Part shown: one piece after another, positions 1-7,574 of the stretch
Layout of the letters: every line of letters begins with the position of its first letter
Position numbering within the stretch: the first letter of the stretch is position 1
Assembly (NCBI GenBank): GCA_021820845.1
Contig: JAKADC010000003.1
Span: forward strand, 62,001 to 126,000
Length of the DNA: 64,000 nucleotides
Direction of reading: 5' to 3'
DNA from: Pseudomonadota bacterium
GTDB lineage: Bacteria > Pseudomonadota > Gammaproteobacteria > Burkholderiales > Thiobacillaceae
Translations under genes and position numbers: made by a program
The notes under the pieces: model-generated
The model's input: only the letters and a program-made list of their open reading frames with translations
Told to the model about the DNA's origin: nothing
The model's database searches: none

Positions 1-123
1 CTGGTCGTCGTTCTTGGCGAGCAGCCCCTTCAACACGGAGACGGCCGTCGCGCCCTTGGCGACGGGCTTGAACGCGAGATGCCGATTGCCGGGGGTGAGA
101 TTGCAGCCGCAGGTGTCGCACAT
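1..123 (-). CDS. hypB: HypB, Ni-binding GTPase for hydrogenase maturation (N-terminal part only)
   Basis: The gene reads leftward out of the window, so only the first 41 codons are present. The peptide opens MCDTCGCN, the cysteine-rich N-terminal metal-binding motif of HypB, and continues HLAFKPVAKG. HypB delivers Ni to the [NiFe] hydrogenase large subunit together with HypA. The GTPase domain lies outside the window. It starts 17 bases after the hypA stop, so hypC-hypA-hypB form one minus-strand operon. Confidence 0.85.
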   Translation of the reverse strand, partial: MCDTCGCNLTPGNRHLAFKPVAKGATAVSVLKGLLAKNDDQ

Positions 124-139
124 TTTTCAGGGCCCGGGG

Positions 140-508
140 TCAGGATTCAGGGGTCAGGGAAGGCGCCGTTTCGAGTTCGACGCTTTCGAGCAGGAGTTCG
201 TCGCCGGAGATCACTTGCGTGTGCCAGTCGCCGCACGCGCCGCAGACGAGGCGGTTCATCGCGGCTTCGGTTTCGCTGCCGCAGGCCTGGCAGCGCACCT
301 TGATCGGCGCGTCGACGAGATCGAGCGTCGCGCGTTCCATGCGGCTGCCGGCGGCGGCGAGCGGAAAGGCTGACGCCAGCAGATCGGGGACGACGCCGGC
401 GAGCGGGCCGATTCGCACCCGGATCCGAGATGCGGCCGAGGCGGCGTGCTGATCGATCACGCTTTCGACCTGTTCGACCAGCGCCTGCGCGACGGCAAGT
501 TCATGCAC
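140..508 (-). CDS. hypA: HypA, hydrogenase nickel incorporation protein
   Basis: HypA is the Ni-carrying partner of HypB in [NiFe] hydrogenase active-site assembly. The 122-residue product starts MHELAVAQALVEQVE, and the Met1-His2-Glu3 N-terminus is the family's Ni-binding end. A C-terminal zinc site is visible as CQACGSE followed by CGAC. The start is a GTG; the reading frame is open further upstream, but only this start gives the required MHE N-terminus. The GTG overlaps the end of hypC by eight bases (GTGCATGA), so translation is probably coupled. Length fits the family (about 115-120 residues). Confidence 0.93.
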   Translation of the reverse strand: MHELAVAQALVEQVESVIDQHAASAASRIRVRIGPLAGVVPDLLASAFPLAAAGSRMERATLDLVDAPIKVRCQACGSETEAAMNRLVCGACGDWHTQVISGDELLLESVELETAPSLTPES

Positions 509-731
509 CGGTTTCCCCCAGAATCTGGTCGAGCAATTCCCAGGCGGTGCGCGCGTCGGCTTCGGCGACTTTCTGGATCGCGTAGCCGACATGGACCATG
601 ACGAAGTCGCCGACGGCCGGCAGGGCGTCCTGCATCATGAACAGGCTGACGTCGCGCCAGACGCCCTTCGCCTGGCAGCGGGCGGTAAAGCCGTCGATCG
701 ATTCGATCTGCATCGGAATGGCGAGACACAT
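501..731 (-). CDS. hypC: HypC/HybG-family hydrogenase assembly chaperone
   Basis: HypC carries the Fe(CN)2CO unit with HypD and then binds the hydrogenase large-subunit precursor. The 76-residue product begins MCLAIPMQIESIDG; the cysteine after the initiator Met is the essential residue of the family. An in-frame ATG three codons upstream would bury that cysteine, so the start at 731 is chosen. It is the first gene of the minus-strand hyp operon and diverges from the structural hydrogenase genes. The remaining hyp genes are not in the window. Confidence 0.93.
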   Translation of the reverse strand: MCLAIPMQIESIDGFTARCQAKGVWRDVSLFMMQDALPAVGDFVMVHVGYAIQKVAEADARTAWELLDQILGETGA

Positions 732-881
732 GGGCGGCAATCAGAATCTACACTGAACGCAGTATATGTGATTTGCCGGCCCCGCGCCCCGGCTGGAATA
801 TTACGAAATAATTATGAAGAATCAAAAACTTGAGCGAATTGCTTGGTTGTTATTCGAATGGCCGGCTGATAGATTGCAGCC
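732..881. promoter_or_regulatory. Divergent intergenic region between hypC and the hydrogenase operon
   Basis: This 150-base spacer separates the minus-strand hyp genes from the plus-strand hynD gene and must hold both promoters. It has an AT-rich centre (about 800-855), unlike the coding DNA on both sides. I could not identify a convincing promoter pair, and no clear Shine-Dalgarno sequence precedes hynD. Confidence 0.4.
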
Positions 882-1355
882 ATGAAAACGCTCGTGCTCG
901 GCATAGGCAACACGCTGCTTACCGACGAAGGAATCGGCATCCACGTTTTGCGCGCGCTTGAGCCCGAACTCGCGAATCGGCCCGACGTGACCCTGCTCGA
1001 CGGCGGCACGCTGTCATTCACGCTGGCGGGACCGATCGAGGAAGCGGATGCGCTGATCGTCGTCGACGCCGCCAACATCAAATCGCGGCCGGGCGGCTGG
1101 GCCCTGCTGGAAGGGACGGAAATGGACGCCTTCCTGGTCGGCAATCGCAAGGCATCGGTGCACGAAGTGGGCCTGACCGACTTGCGAGCCATTGCAATCC
1201 TCGCCGGCCATTGGCCGGAAAGACGCGCCATGCTGGCGATCCAGCCGCAGACCATCGATTGGGGCGAGACGCCGACTCCGGCCGTCGCTGCCGCCATTCC
1301 CCCTGCCTGCGCGGCGATCCGTGACCTGATCCGGGAATGGCACGATGTCGCTTGA
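882..1355 (+). CDS. hynD: Hydrogenase maturation endopeptidase (HupD/HyaD/HybD type)
   Basis: This protease removes the C-terminal extension of the hydrogenase large subunit after Ni insertion. The 157-residue product starts MKTLVLGIGNTLLTDEGIG. The family's Ni-sensing residues can be placed at Glu16 (TDEGIG), Asp62 (VVDAAN) and His94 (SVHEVGL), matching the known HybD triad positions. Its target is probably HynL encoded downstream, which still carries a C-terminal tail. It overlaps the following hupH gene by 11 bases. Confidence 0.92.
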   Translation: MKTLVLGIGNTLLTDEGIGIHVLRALEPELANRPDVTLLDGGTLSFTLAGPIEEADALIVVDAANIKSRPGGWALLEGTEMDAFLVGNRKASVHEVGLTDLRAIAILAGHWPERRAMLAIQPQTIDWGETPTPAVAAAIPPACAAIRDLIREWHDVA

Positions 1356-1764
1356 CGCCATTCCCATCCAGGTCGTCCACACTACGCCGCCTGGCGAGCC
1401 GGGTCTCACCGGCAACGCGCCGCCGCTCCTGCGCGAGTTGCTCGAACAGGTGGAGCGCCTGCTAGAGACCGGCGTGCCGTCGGCCATCGACCTGTCCGCG
1501 CTGCCGCTGACGCCGGCCGACATGGACTGGCTGCGCAACGCGCTGGGCCCCGGCGAAATCGACGTCACGCTCGACGCCAACGGCGAATCGACGCTGAGCG
1601 AGACCGGCTGCCCCGGCGTCTGGTGGATCACGCATCGCAATGAACAGGGCGCGGTGACGTCGCAGTTCCTCGAAGTGACGTTCGTGCCGGAACTGGTGAA
1701 GGCGCACCCCCAGGATGTGGCCATGGGACGGGAAACGCTTGAGCGTCTGCTCGCCGATCTCTAA
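1345..1764 (+). CDS. hupH: HupH/HyaF-family hydrogenase expression protein, short form
   Basis: The 139-residue product resembles the C-terminal half of HupH/HyaF. The typical block runs from about residue 80 (ESTLSETGCPGVWWITHRNE) through QFLEVTFVPELV. Canonical HupH/HyaF proteins are about twice this length, so this is a single-unit version; no frameshift or missing half is visible upstream because hynD directly overlaps it. The family is thought to act in small-subunit or FeS assembly, but the mechanism is not settled. Its place between the protease and the small-subunit gene supports a hydrogenase role. Confidence 0.8.
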   Translation: MSLDAIPIQVVHTTPPGEPGLTGNAPPLLRELLEQVERLLETGVPSAIDLSALPLTPADMDWLRNALGPGEIDVTLDANGESTLSETGCPGVWWITHRNEQGAVTSQFLEVTFVPELVKAHPQDVAMGRETLERLLADL

Positions 1765-1827
1765 AGTGAATTGAACGCTGTCGTGCTTCAAGGCTGTTGA
1801 TGTTTTACACCGGAGGAGGAAAACGTC

Positions 1828-2907
1828 ATGCAGGGTCCGTTGATCGATACACTCGCGCGGCAGGGCGTCACCCGCCGGACTTTTCTCAAATATTGCGCCA
1901 CGCTCGCTTCGATGATGGCGCTGCCTCCCGCGGCGGGACGCGCCATGGCCGAGGCGATGGCAGCGGTGCGACGGCCCTCGGTGATCTGGCTGCCGTTCCA
2001 GGAATGCACCGGCTGCACTGAATCGATCACGCGTTCGCACTCCCCGACCATCGAGGGCATGATCTTCGACATGATCTCGCTGGACTACCAGGAGACGCTG
2101 ATGGCGGCCGCCGGCCACCAGGCCGAGGAAGCCCGGCAGAACGCGATGAAGGCGAACGCGGGCAAATATCTGCTGATTGTCGACGGTTCGATCCCGTTGG
2201 GGCAGAACGGCGCCTATTCCTGCATCGGCGGCCGGTCTAACGTGGACATCCTCAAGGAGGCGGCCGGAGGCGCGGCCGCCGTCATCGCCGTCGGCACCTG
2301 CGCGTCGTATGGCGGCATCCCGAAAGCCAACCCCAATCCGACCGGCGCGGTGCCGGTGTCCGACATCGTCAAGGACAAGCCCATCGTCAACATTCCGGGC
2401 TGCCCGCCGATTCCCGTCGTGATGACCGGCGTGCTGGCGCATTACCTGACGTTCGGCAGCCTGCCCGAACTCGACGACAAGGGACGGCCCAAGTCCTTCT
2501 TCGGCGAAACCATCCATGACCGCTGCTACCGGCGCCCGTTCTACGACCAGGGCAAATTCGCCAAGACGTTCGACGACGAAGGGGCGCGCCGGGGCTGGTG
2601 CCTGTTCGAACTCGGCTGCAAGGGGCCGGTGACGCACAACGCCTGCGCCACGGTGAAATGGAACGGCGGCACCTCGTGGCCGGTGGAATCGGGGCACGGC
2701 TGCCTCGGCTGTTCCGAGCCCGACTTCTGGGACGGCGGCGGCTTCTACAAGGCGCTGTCGGCGCCGGCCGACCCGCTCAAGTTCGCCGCAGCCGCCTCCG
2801 TCGTGGGTGCCGCCGTGGGCGTGGGAGTCAGCTTTGCCAACCGGGCCAAGAAGAACAAGGCGAAGGCGACGCACGAAACGATCACCGTGGCCGACCTGGA
2901 GAAATGA
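1828..2907 (+). CDS. hynS: [NiFe] hydrogenase small subunit HynS, group 1e (Isp-type)
   Basis: This is the electron-transfer subunit, which takes electrons from the NiFe site through three FeS clusters. The 359-residue precursor has a Tat signal with Arg16-Arg17 in VTRRTFLK, so the enzyme is exported folded. Cluster ligands visible are CTGC at 60-63, IPGCPP, the LGCKGPVTHNAC segment and GHGCLGCSEPDFWD. A hydrophobic C-terminal helix (AAAASVVGAAVGVGVSF) followed by a basic tail anchors it in the membrane. A strong Shine-Dalgarno (GGAGGAGG) precedes the ATG. The order hynS-isp1-isp2-hynL is diagnostic of the Thiocapsa/Allochromatium HynSL type. Confidence 0.96.
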   Translation: MQGPLIDTLARQGVTRRTFLKYCATLASMMALPPAAGRAMAEAMAAVRRPSVIWLPFQECTGCTESITRSHSPTIEGMIFDMISLDYQETLMAAAGHQAEEARQNAMKANAGKYLLIVDGSIPLGQNGAYSCIGGRSNVDILKEAAGGAAAVIAVGTCASYGGIPKANPNPTGAVPVSDIVKDKPIVNIPGCPPIPVVMTGVLAHYLTFGSLPELDDKGRPKSFFGETIHDRCYRRPFYDQGKFAKTFDDEGARRGWCLFELGCKGPVTHNACATVKWNGGTSWPVESGHGCLGCSEPDFWDGGGFYKALSAPADPLKFAAAASVVGAAVGVGVSFANRAKKNKAKATHETITVADLEK

Positions 2908-2908
2908 C

Positions 2909-3568
2909 ATGACCGATCTGCAATTTCTGACCTGGACGCGCGGGCCGGGCCTCGACCTTGCCGTCGCCGTCTTTCTCCTCGGCGTGCTGTGGCGCCTGAT
3001 CGAGATATACACGCTCGGACGCAAGAAGGATCTCGCCGCGCCGCGCCACGCGCCCGGCGCCTCGGGCCTTCATACCGTATTCCGGCGCTCGCTGCCTCCG
3101 CCCGGAATGCTGAAACGCTCGCCGGTCAGCTATATCGGCGGCTACGTCTTTCACATCGGGCTGGCGATCATCGTGTTCCTGGGGGCGCCGCATGTCCTGC
3201 TGATCAAGAACCTCGTTGGCGTGTCCTGGCCCACCTTGCCCTCGCAGTTCATCGGCCTGACGGCGGTGGTGACGATGGCGGCGATGGTGCTGATGCTGGC
3301 CGACCGCATCAACAAGCCGGTCAAGCGCTTCCTCAGCACCTTCGAGGACTGGTTCACCTGGGCGGTGACCTTCCTGCCGGTGCTGACCGGCTGGATGGCG
3401 ACGCAGCACCTGCTGCTGCCTTATACGCAGATGCTGGCGCTGCATATTCTCTCCGCGGAAATCCTGCTGGTGGTGCTGCCTTTCAGCAAGCTGTTCCACG
3501 GTTTCACCCTGTTCGGCTCGCGCTGGTACAACGGCCGCGTCAACGCGCACAAGGGGGTGCCGGTATGA
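2909..3568 (+). CDS. isp1: Isp1, membrane b-type cytochrome subunit of Isp-type hydrogenase
   Basis: Isp1 is the predicted haem-b quinone-side membrane partner of HynSL. The 219-residue product has about five hydrophobic segments (LDLAVAVFLLGVLW, YVFHIGLAIIVFLG, FIGLTAVVTMAAMVLML, WFTWAVTFLPVLTGW, LALHILSAEILLVV). Histidines lie inside or at the ends of these helices (YVFHIG, LALHIL, KLFHGF) and are candidate haem ligands. It resembles the NarI-like membrane family. The ATG sits one base after the hynS stop. Its own stop overlaps the ATG of the repeat ORF that follows (ATGA). Confidence 0.9.
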   Translation: MTDLQFLTWTRGPGLDLAVAVFLLGVLWRLIEIYTLGRKKDLAAPRHAPGASGLHTVFRRSLPPPGMLKRSPVSYIGGYVFHIGLAIIVFLGAPHVLLIKNLVGVSWPTLPSQFIGLTAVVTMAAMVLMLADRINKPVKRFLSTFEDWFTWAVTFLPVLTGWMATQHLLLPYTQMLALHILSAEILLVVLPFSKLFHGFTLFGSRWYNGRVNAHKGVPV

Positions 3569-3614
3569 GCAGGGAGCAGGGGCCCCACGCAGTGGGGATG
3601 CGACCGTCCGCGAA
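3565..3614 (+). repeat. Direct repeat copy 1, 5' part of repeat unit 1
   Basis: These 50 bases recur at 3676-3725 with a single mismatch at the sixth base. The copy contains a perfect hairpin: CCCCAC at 3583-3588 pairs with GTGGGG at 3592-3597 across a GCA loop. Unit 1 as a whole spans 3565-3675. Confidence 0.9.
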
Positions 3615-3855
3615 TACCGGCAGCGCCCGACGCGCCAGCCTCGGCATAAACGACACGGCGAAAGAGGGCGCACGTATGAGTAGGGAGCAGGGGCCCCACG
3701 CAGTGGGGATGCGACCGTCCGCGAAAACGAAGCTTCGGCGCAGGCTAACTTGCTTCAGCAAGTTAAGCCACGTCGTGGCGGCCGAAGCCAATCCCGGCAG
3801 CGCCCGACGCGCTGGCCTCGGAATAACTGAAATATTCAAGGAGGGAGCGGTATGA
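3565..3855 (+). CDS. Unrecognised 96-residue ORF made of two repeat units, between isp1 and isp2
   Basis: The frame opens with an ATG that overlaps the isp1 stop and closes with a TGA that overlaps the isp2 ATG (ATGA at both ends), so the operon could remain translationally coupled through it. The peptide is two related modules, each beginning MSREQGPHAVGMRPSA and ending GSARRAxLGI, with a 22-residue insert in the second. A purine-rich ribosome-binding sequence precedes each module start (AAGGGGGTG, AAAGAGGG) and also the isp2 start (AAGGAGGG). I recognise no domain. The base sequence is full of hairpins, so the peptide may be incidental to a DNA or RNA repeat element. Confidence 0.45.
   Translation: MSREQGPHAVGMRPSANTGSARRASLGINDTAKEGARMSREQGPHAVGMRPSAKTKLRRRLTCFSKLSHVVAAEANPGSARRAGLGITEIFKEGAV
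3617..3649 (+). repeat. Direct repeat copy 1, 3' part of repeat unit 1
   Basis: This 33-base segment recurs at 3794-3826 with three mismatches. In unit 1 it directly follows the 5' part. In unit 2 about 68 bases lie between the two parts. Confidence 0.85.
3676..3725 (+). repeat. Direct repeat copy 2, 5' part of repeat unit 2
   Basis: This is the second copy of the 50-base segment at 3565-3614, again starting with an in-frame ATG and holding the CCCCAC/GTGGGG hairpin (3694-3699 with 3703-3708). Unit 2 spans 3676-3851. Confidence 0.9.
3732..3788. repeat. Nested palindrome inside repeat unit 2
   Basis: The outer arms GCTTCGGC (3732-3739) and GCCGAAGC (3781-3788) are perfectly complementary. 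They enclose a second perfect hairpin, TAACTTGC (3746-3753) with GCAAGTTA (3758-3765) across a four-base loop, and a small CCACG/CGTGG stem. This insert is absent from unit 1. It looks like a REP-type palindromic module. Confidence 0.85.
3794..3826 (+). repeat. Direct repeat copy 2, 3' part of repeat unit 2
   Basis: This is the second copy of the 33-base segment at 3617-3649, with three substitutions. It is followed by the AAGGAGGG ribosome-binding site of isp2. Confidence 0.85.
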
Positions 3856-5114
3856 GCGCCTCACTCGAAAAAGGCATCCACGCCCTCAAGGAAGTCATCG
3901 ACGCGCCCATCGCCAGCTACTTCGAAAGCTGCGTGCACTGCGGCCTGTGCGCCGAGGCGTGCCTGTTCCACACCGAGACCGGCGATCCGAAGTACACGCC
4001 GATCCACAAGGTCGAGCCGCTGCGGCGCGTCTACGAGCGGGAGTACACGCTGCTCGGGCGGCTCAAGAAGATGATCGGCCTATCGAAGCCGGTGACCGAC
4101 GCCGAGCTCGACGAATGGCAGGAACTCGTCTACGACAGCTGCACCCTTTGCGGACGCTGCTCGCTCGTCTGCCCGGTGGGCAACGACATCGTCTACATGG
4201 TGCGCAAGCTGCGCGAGGGCATGGCGGTGTCCGGCCACGCGCCCGCGGGCATCAGGAGCGCGACCAAGAACACCGTCGAGAGCGGGGGGCCGATGGGACT
4301 CAAGTGGCCGGCGGTCGCCAATGTGCTCCGGAAGGCCGAGGAGAGCACGGGCCTTCGCATTCCGGTCGACCAGGAAGGCGCCGAATACATGGTGCTGCTC
4401 TCGTCGATGGAGATCGTCAACTATCCGGAATACATCGACGCGCTGGCCAAGATCTTCCACAAGGCCGGCATCAGCTTCACGCTCTCGTCCGAGGCCTACG
4501 AAGCGACCAATGCCGGCATCCAGATCGGCAGTTCGGATCTGGCGAAAGTGATCGTCTCGCGCATTGTCGACGCGGCGGAGAAGCTGAAGGTCAAGAACGT
4601 GCTGTCGCCCGAATGCGGCCACGCCTACATGGCGATTCGCTGGGAAGGCCCCAATCTCGTCGGCCGCCCGTTCAAGTTCAATGTCGTCCATGTGCTGGAA
4701 CTCCTCGACGATCTGCGCCTGAAGGGCGTGCTGACGATGAGGGACAAGCTGAAGGATCCGCTCATCCTGCACGACCCTTGCCAGATCGTGCGCCGCGGCG
4801 GCGTGCTGCAGGCGCCCGAGCCGCTGATCCGCCAGGTCGCGGAGAACTACATCCCGATCGCCGACAAGCAGAAATTGAACTGGTGCTGCGGCGGCGGCGG
4901 GGGCGCGTCGGCGATCCACACCGAGGCGGCGGAAGCGCTGCGTGCCACCGCCTTTCGCATCAAGAAGCGCCAGATCGAGGAGGCTGGCGTCGGCACGATG
5001 GTGACGTTCTGCGCCAACTGCCGCATCACGATCGAGGAAGGCTTCGACCATTACGAAATGAATACCAAGCTGCTCGGCCTGACCGAGCTTCTGGCAGCAC
5101 ACCTGGAGGCCTGA
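3852..5114 (+). CDS. isp2: Isp2, cytoplasmic HdrD-like iron-sulfur subunit of Isp-type hydrogenase
   Basis: Isp2 is thought to pass electrons from the Isp1/HynSL complex to a cytoplasmic acceptor or the reverse. The 420-residue product has two [4Fe-4S] ferredoxin motifs, Cys27-x2-Cys30-x2-Cys33-x3-Cys37 (CVHCGLCAEAC) and CTLCGRCSLVCP. A heterodisulfide-reductase CCG region follows, with an intact second motif (HDPCQ, NWCCGGGGG, FCANCR). The first CCG motif is degenerate here: only PECGH remains where a CxxC would be expected. A strong AAGGAGGG precedes the ATG, which overlaps the stop of the repeat ORF. Confidence 0.92.
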   Translation: MSASLEKGIHALKEVIDAPIASYFESCVHCGLCAEACLFHTETGDPKYTPIHKVEPLRRVYEREYTLLGRLKKMIGLSKPVTDAELDEWQELVYDSCTLCGRCSLVCPVGNDIVYMVRKLREGMAVSGHAPAGIRSATKNTVESGGPMGLKWPAVANVLRKAEESTGLRIPVDQEGAEYMVLLSSMEIVNYPEYIDALAKIFHKAGISFTLSSEAYEATNAGIQIGSSDLAKVIVSRIVDAAEKLKVKNVLSPECGHAYMAIRWEGPNLVGRPFKFNVVHVLELLDDLRLKGVLTMRDKLKDPLILHDPCQIVRRGGVLQAPEPLIRQVAENYIPIADKQKLNWCCGGGGGASAIHTEAAEALRATAFRIKKRQIEEAGVGTMVTFCANCRITIEEGFDHYEMNTKLLGLTELLAAHLEA

Positions 5115-5118
5115 ACCC

Positions 5119-6912
5119 ATGACCACAGCAGAACGCGTTGTCGTCGATCCGATCACCCGCATCGAGGGTCACCTGCGCATCGAAGCGGAAACCGACGCCA
5201 GCGGCAAGATCACCCAGGCATACTCCGCGGGCACCATGGTGCGCGGCATCGAAATCATCCTGCGCGGGCGCGACCCGCGCGACGCCTGGGCGTTCGCGCA
5301 GCGCATCTGCGGCGTCTGCACGCTGGTGCATGGCGTTGCCTCGGTGCGCTCGGTCGAGGACGCGCTGCACCGAGCGATTCCCGCGTACAGCATTCCGCGG
5401 AATGCCGAACTGATCCGCAACCTGATGATTGCCGCGCAGCACGTGCACGACCACGTGATGCATTTCTATCACCTCCACGCGCTCGACTGGGTCGACGTCG
5501 TGTCGGCGCTGAAGGCCGATCCCAAGGCCACGTCGGCGCTGGCGCAGTCGATCTCCGGCTATTCGAAGTCGTCGCCGGGCTACTTCGCCGACGTGCAGAA
5601 AAAGGTGAAGACCTTCGTCGAGCAGGGCCAGCTCGGCATCTTCGCCAACGCCTACTGGGGCCATCCGGCGTACAAGCTGCCGCCCGAGGCCAACCTGATG
5701 GCTGTGGCGCACTACCTCGATGCGCTCGCGTGGCAGCGCGACGTGGTCAAGCTGCATGCCATCTTCGGCGGCAAGAACCCGCATCCGAATTTTGTCGTCG
5801 GCGGCGTGCCCTCGGCCATCTCCATCCAGCCGGGCGGCGGGCACGGCCGCGGCGGGCCGCATTATCGCGGCGGCGAGGACGCGACCGCGCTCAACGTGGT
5901 GGGCCTGGAAACGATACAGAATGTCATCCGCCAGATGCGCGACTTCGTCGACCAGGTTTACGTGCCCGACACGCTCGCCATCGCCGGCTTCTACAAGGAC
6001 TGGGCCGGGCGCGGCGAAGGGCTGGGCAATTTCCTGTCGTTCGGCGATCTGCCGTCGAAGAATTTCTGGGACACCGATTCGTATCTCATTCCGCGCGGCG
6101 TCATCCTCAACCGCGACCTCTCCAAGGTCCACCCCATCGACCTCGACGCGGACAATGAAATCCAGGAGTTCGTCAGCCATTCCTGGTACAAGTACAGCAA
6201 GGGCGACGGCACCGGCCTGCATCCGTTCAAGGGCGAGACGGAACTCCACTACACCGGGCCGACCCCTCCGTACGAACAGCTCGACGTCGACAAGAAATAT
6301 TCCTGGCTGAAATCGCCGCGCTGGCAGGGGAAATCCATGGAGGTCGGGCCGCTCGCCCGCATGCTGGTGATGTACGCCAGCGGCAATGCGCAGGCGAAGG
6401 AACTGGTGGGCTACACGCTGAAGACGCTGGACGTGCCGGTCGATGCGCTGTATTCCACCCTCGGGCGCACCGCCGCGCGGACGCTCGAATCGAAAATCCT
6501 GGCGGACGCGATGCAGGGCTGGTACGACGAGCTCGTCGCCAACATCAGGGCCGGCGACCTCAGCACGTTCAACGAGCAGTACTGGGACCCGTCGACCTGG
6601 CCGAAGCACATGCAGGGCGTCGGCCTGATGGAAGCGCCGCGCGGCGGCCTGAGCCACTGGATCGTCATCGACGACGGCAAGATCAGCAACTACCAGGCCG
6701 TGGTGCCGAGCACCTGGAATGCCGGCCCGCGCGACATGCAGGGCCAGCCGGGGGCCTACGAGGCGGCGCTGCAGGACAACCACGTGATGCACGATCCGAA
6801 GCAGCCGATCGAGATCCTGCGCACGATCCATTCGTTCGATCCCTGCATCGCCTGCGCCGTGCACGTGACCGATCCGGACGGCGAGGAACTGGTGAAGGTC
6901 AAGATCAAGTGA
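5119..6912 (+). CDS. hynL: [NiFe] hydrogenase large subunit HynL, group 1e
   Basis: This subunit carries the NiFe(CN)2CO active site that splits H2. The 597-residue precursor has the N-terminal RIEGHLRIE block, the proximal cysteine pair in RICGVCTLVHG and the distal pair in DPCIACAVH. About 14 residues (VTDPDGEELVKVKIK) follow the last His, which is the tail expected to be removed by the HynD protease. It has no signal peptide and would be co-exported with HynS through Tat. It lies 4 bases after isp2 and closes the hynS-isp1-isp2-hynL set. Confidence 0.96.
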   Translation: MTTAERVVVDPITRIEGHLRIEAETDASGKITQAYSAGTMVRGIEIILRGRDPRDAWAFAQRICGVCTLVHGVASVRSVEDALHRAIPAYSIPRNAELIRNLMIAAQHVHDHVMHFYHLHALDWVDVVSALKADPKATSALAQSISGYSKSSPGYFADVQKKVKTFVEQGQLGIFANAYWGHPAYKLPPEANLMAVAHYLDALAWQRDVVKLHAIFGGKNPHPNFVVGGVPSAISIQPGGGHGRGGPHYRGGEDATALNVVGLETIQNVIRQMRDFVDQVYVPDTLAIAGFYKDWAGRGEGLGNFLSFGDLPSKNFWDTDSYLIPRGVILNRDLSKVHPIDLDADNEIQEFVSHSWYKYSKGDGTGLHPFKGETELHYTGPTPPYEQLDVDKKYSWLKSPRWQGKSMEVGPLARMLVMYASGNAQAKELVGYTLKTLDVPVDALYSTLGRTAARTLESKILADAMQGWYDELVANIRAGDLSTFNEQYWDPSTWPKHMQGVGLMEAPRGGLSHWIVIDDGKISNYQAVVPSTWNAGPRDMQGQPGAYEAALQDNHVMHDPKQPIEILRTIHSFDPCIACAVHVTDPDGEELVKVKIK

Positions 6913-6961
6913 CGCCCCGCCGCCCATTTTCCGACTGATTTCCAATGTGGAGAGCACCGCG

Positions 6962-7534
6962 ATGAACCCGATCAAGCACGCACGCATGACTGCCCTGGTT
7001 TTTCTCTGCCTGTCCGCCGGAACGGCGTATGCCCATCCCGGCCACGCAGCGAGCGGCTTTGCCGGCGGCCTCGCCCATCCGTTTACGGGCCTGGATCACC
7101 TGTTGGCCATGCTCGCGATCGGCCTGTGGGCCGCGCAGCAGGGCGGGCGGGCGCTGTGGGCGATACCGGCTGCCTTTGTCGGCGCGATGGGACTGGGCGC
7201 CGCGCTGGCCTGGTCGGGCGCCGCGCTGCCGCATGTCGAAGCGGCCGTTGCGCTGTCGGTGCTGCTGCTCGGGTTGCTGGTCGCCGTGCGCTTCAAGGCA
7301 TCGTTGACAGCTGGCACCGCGATCGCCGGCGTCTTCGCGCTCTTCCATGGCTACGCCCATGGACTGGAAATGCCGCAGGCCGCATCGCCCGGGCTTTATG
7401 CCCTCGGCTTCGTGCTCGCCACGGCGTGCCTGCATGCGCTTGGCGTTGCCGGCGGCCTGCTCGGCCATCGCGCGATACGAACCGCCGGCATCGGCATCGC
7501 GGCGAGCGGCGCGGTGCTGCTGGCGCTTGTGTGA
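6962..7534 (+). CDS. hupE: HupE/UreJ-family nickel transporter
   Basis: HupE proteins are membrane Ni(II) permeases that feed hydrogenase maturation. The 190-residue product has a signal-like N-terminus (MTALVFLCLSAGTAYA) followed by HPGH, the family's conserved His motif. Further HPFTGLDHLLAM and a HGYAHGLEMP motif occur with about six hydrophobic helices. An in-frame ATG five codons upstream exists, but the GGAGAG ribosome site fits the start at 6962. It sits 49 bases after hynL, consistent with an operon. Confidence 0.9.
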   Translation: MNPIKHARMTALVFLCLSAGTAYAHPGHAASGFAGGLAHPFTGLDHLLAMLAIGLWAAQQGGRALWAIPAAFVGAMGLGAALAWSGAALPHVEAAVALSVLLLGLLVAVRFKASLTAGTAIAGVFALFHGYAHGLEMPQAASPGLYALGFVLATACLHALGVAGGLLGHRAIRTAGIGIAASGAVLLALV

Positions 7535-7574
7535 ATCCGCGCCTGACCGCACTTCGATAAGCTAACTCGGACAG

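Noticed and set aside
864-878. GG-N10-GC spacing resembling a sigma-54 promoter before hynD
   Set aside because: The -12 element would lie 4 bases before the hynD ATG, putting the transcription start inside the gene; the rest of the -24 consensus (TGGCAC) is not matched.
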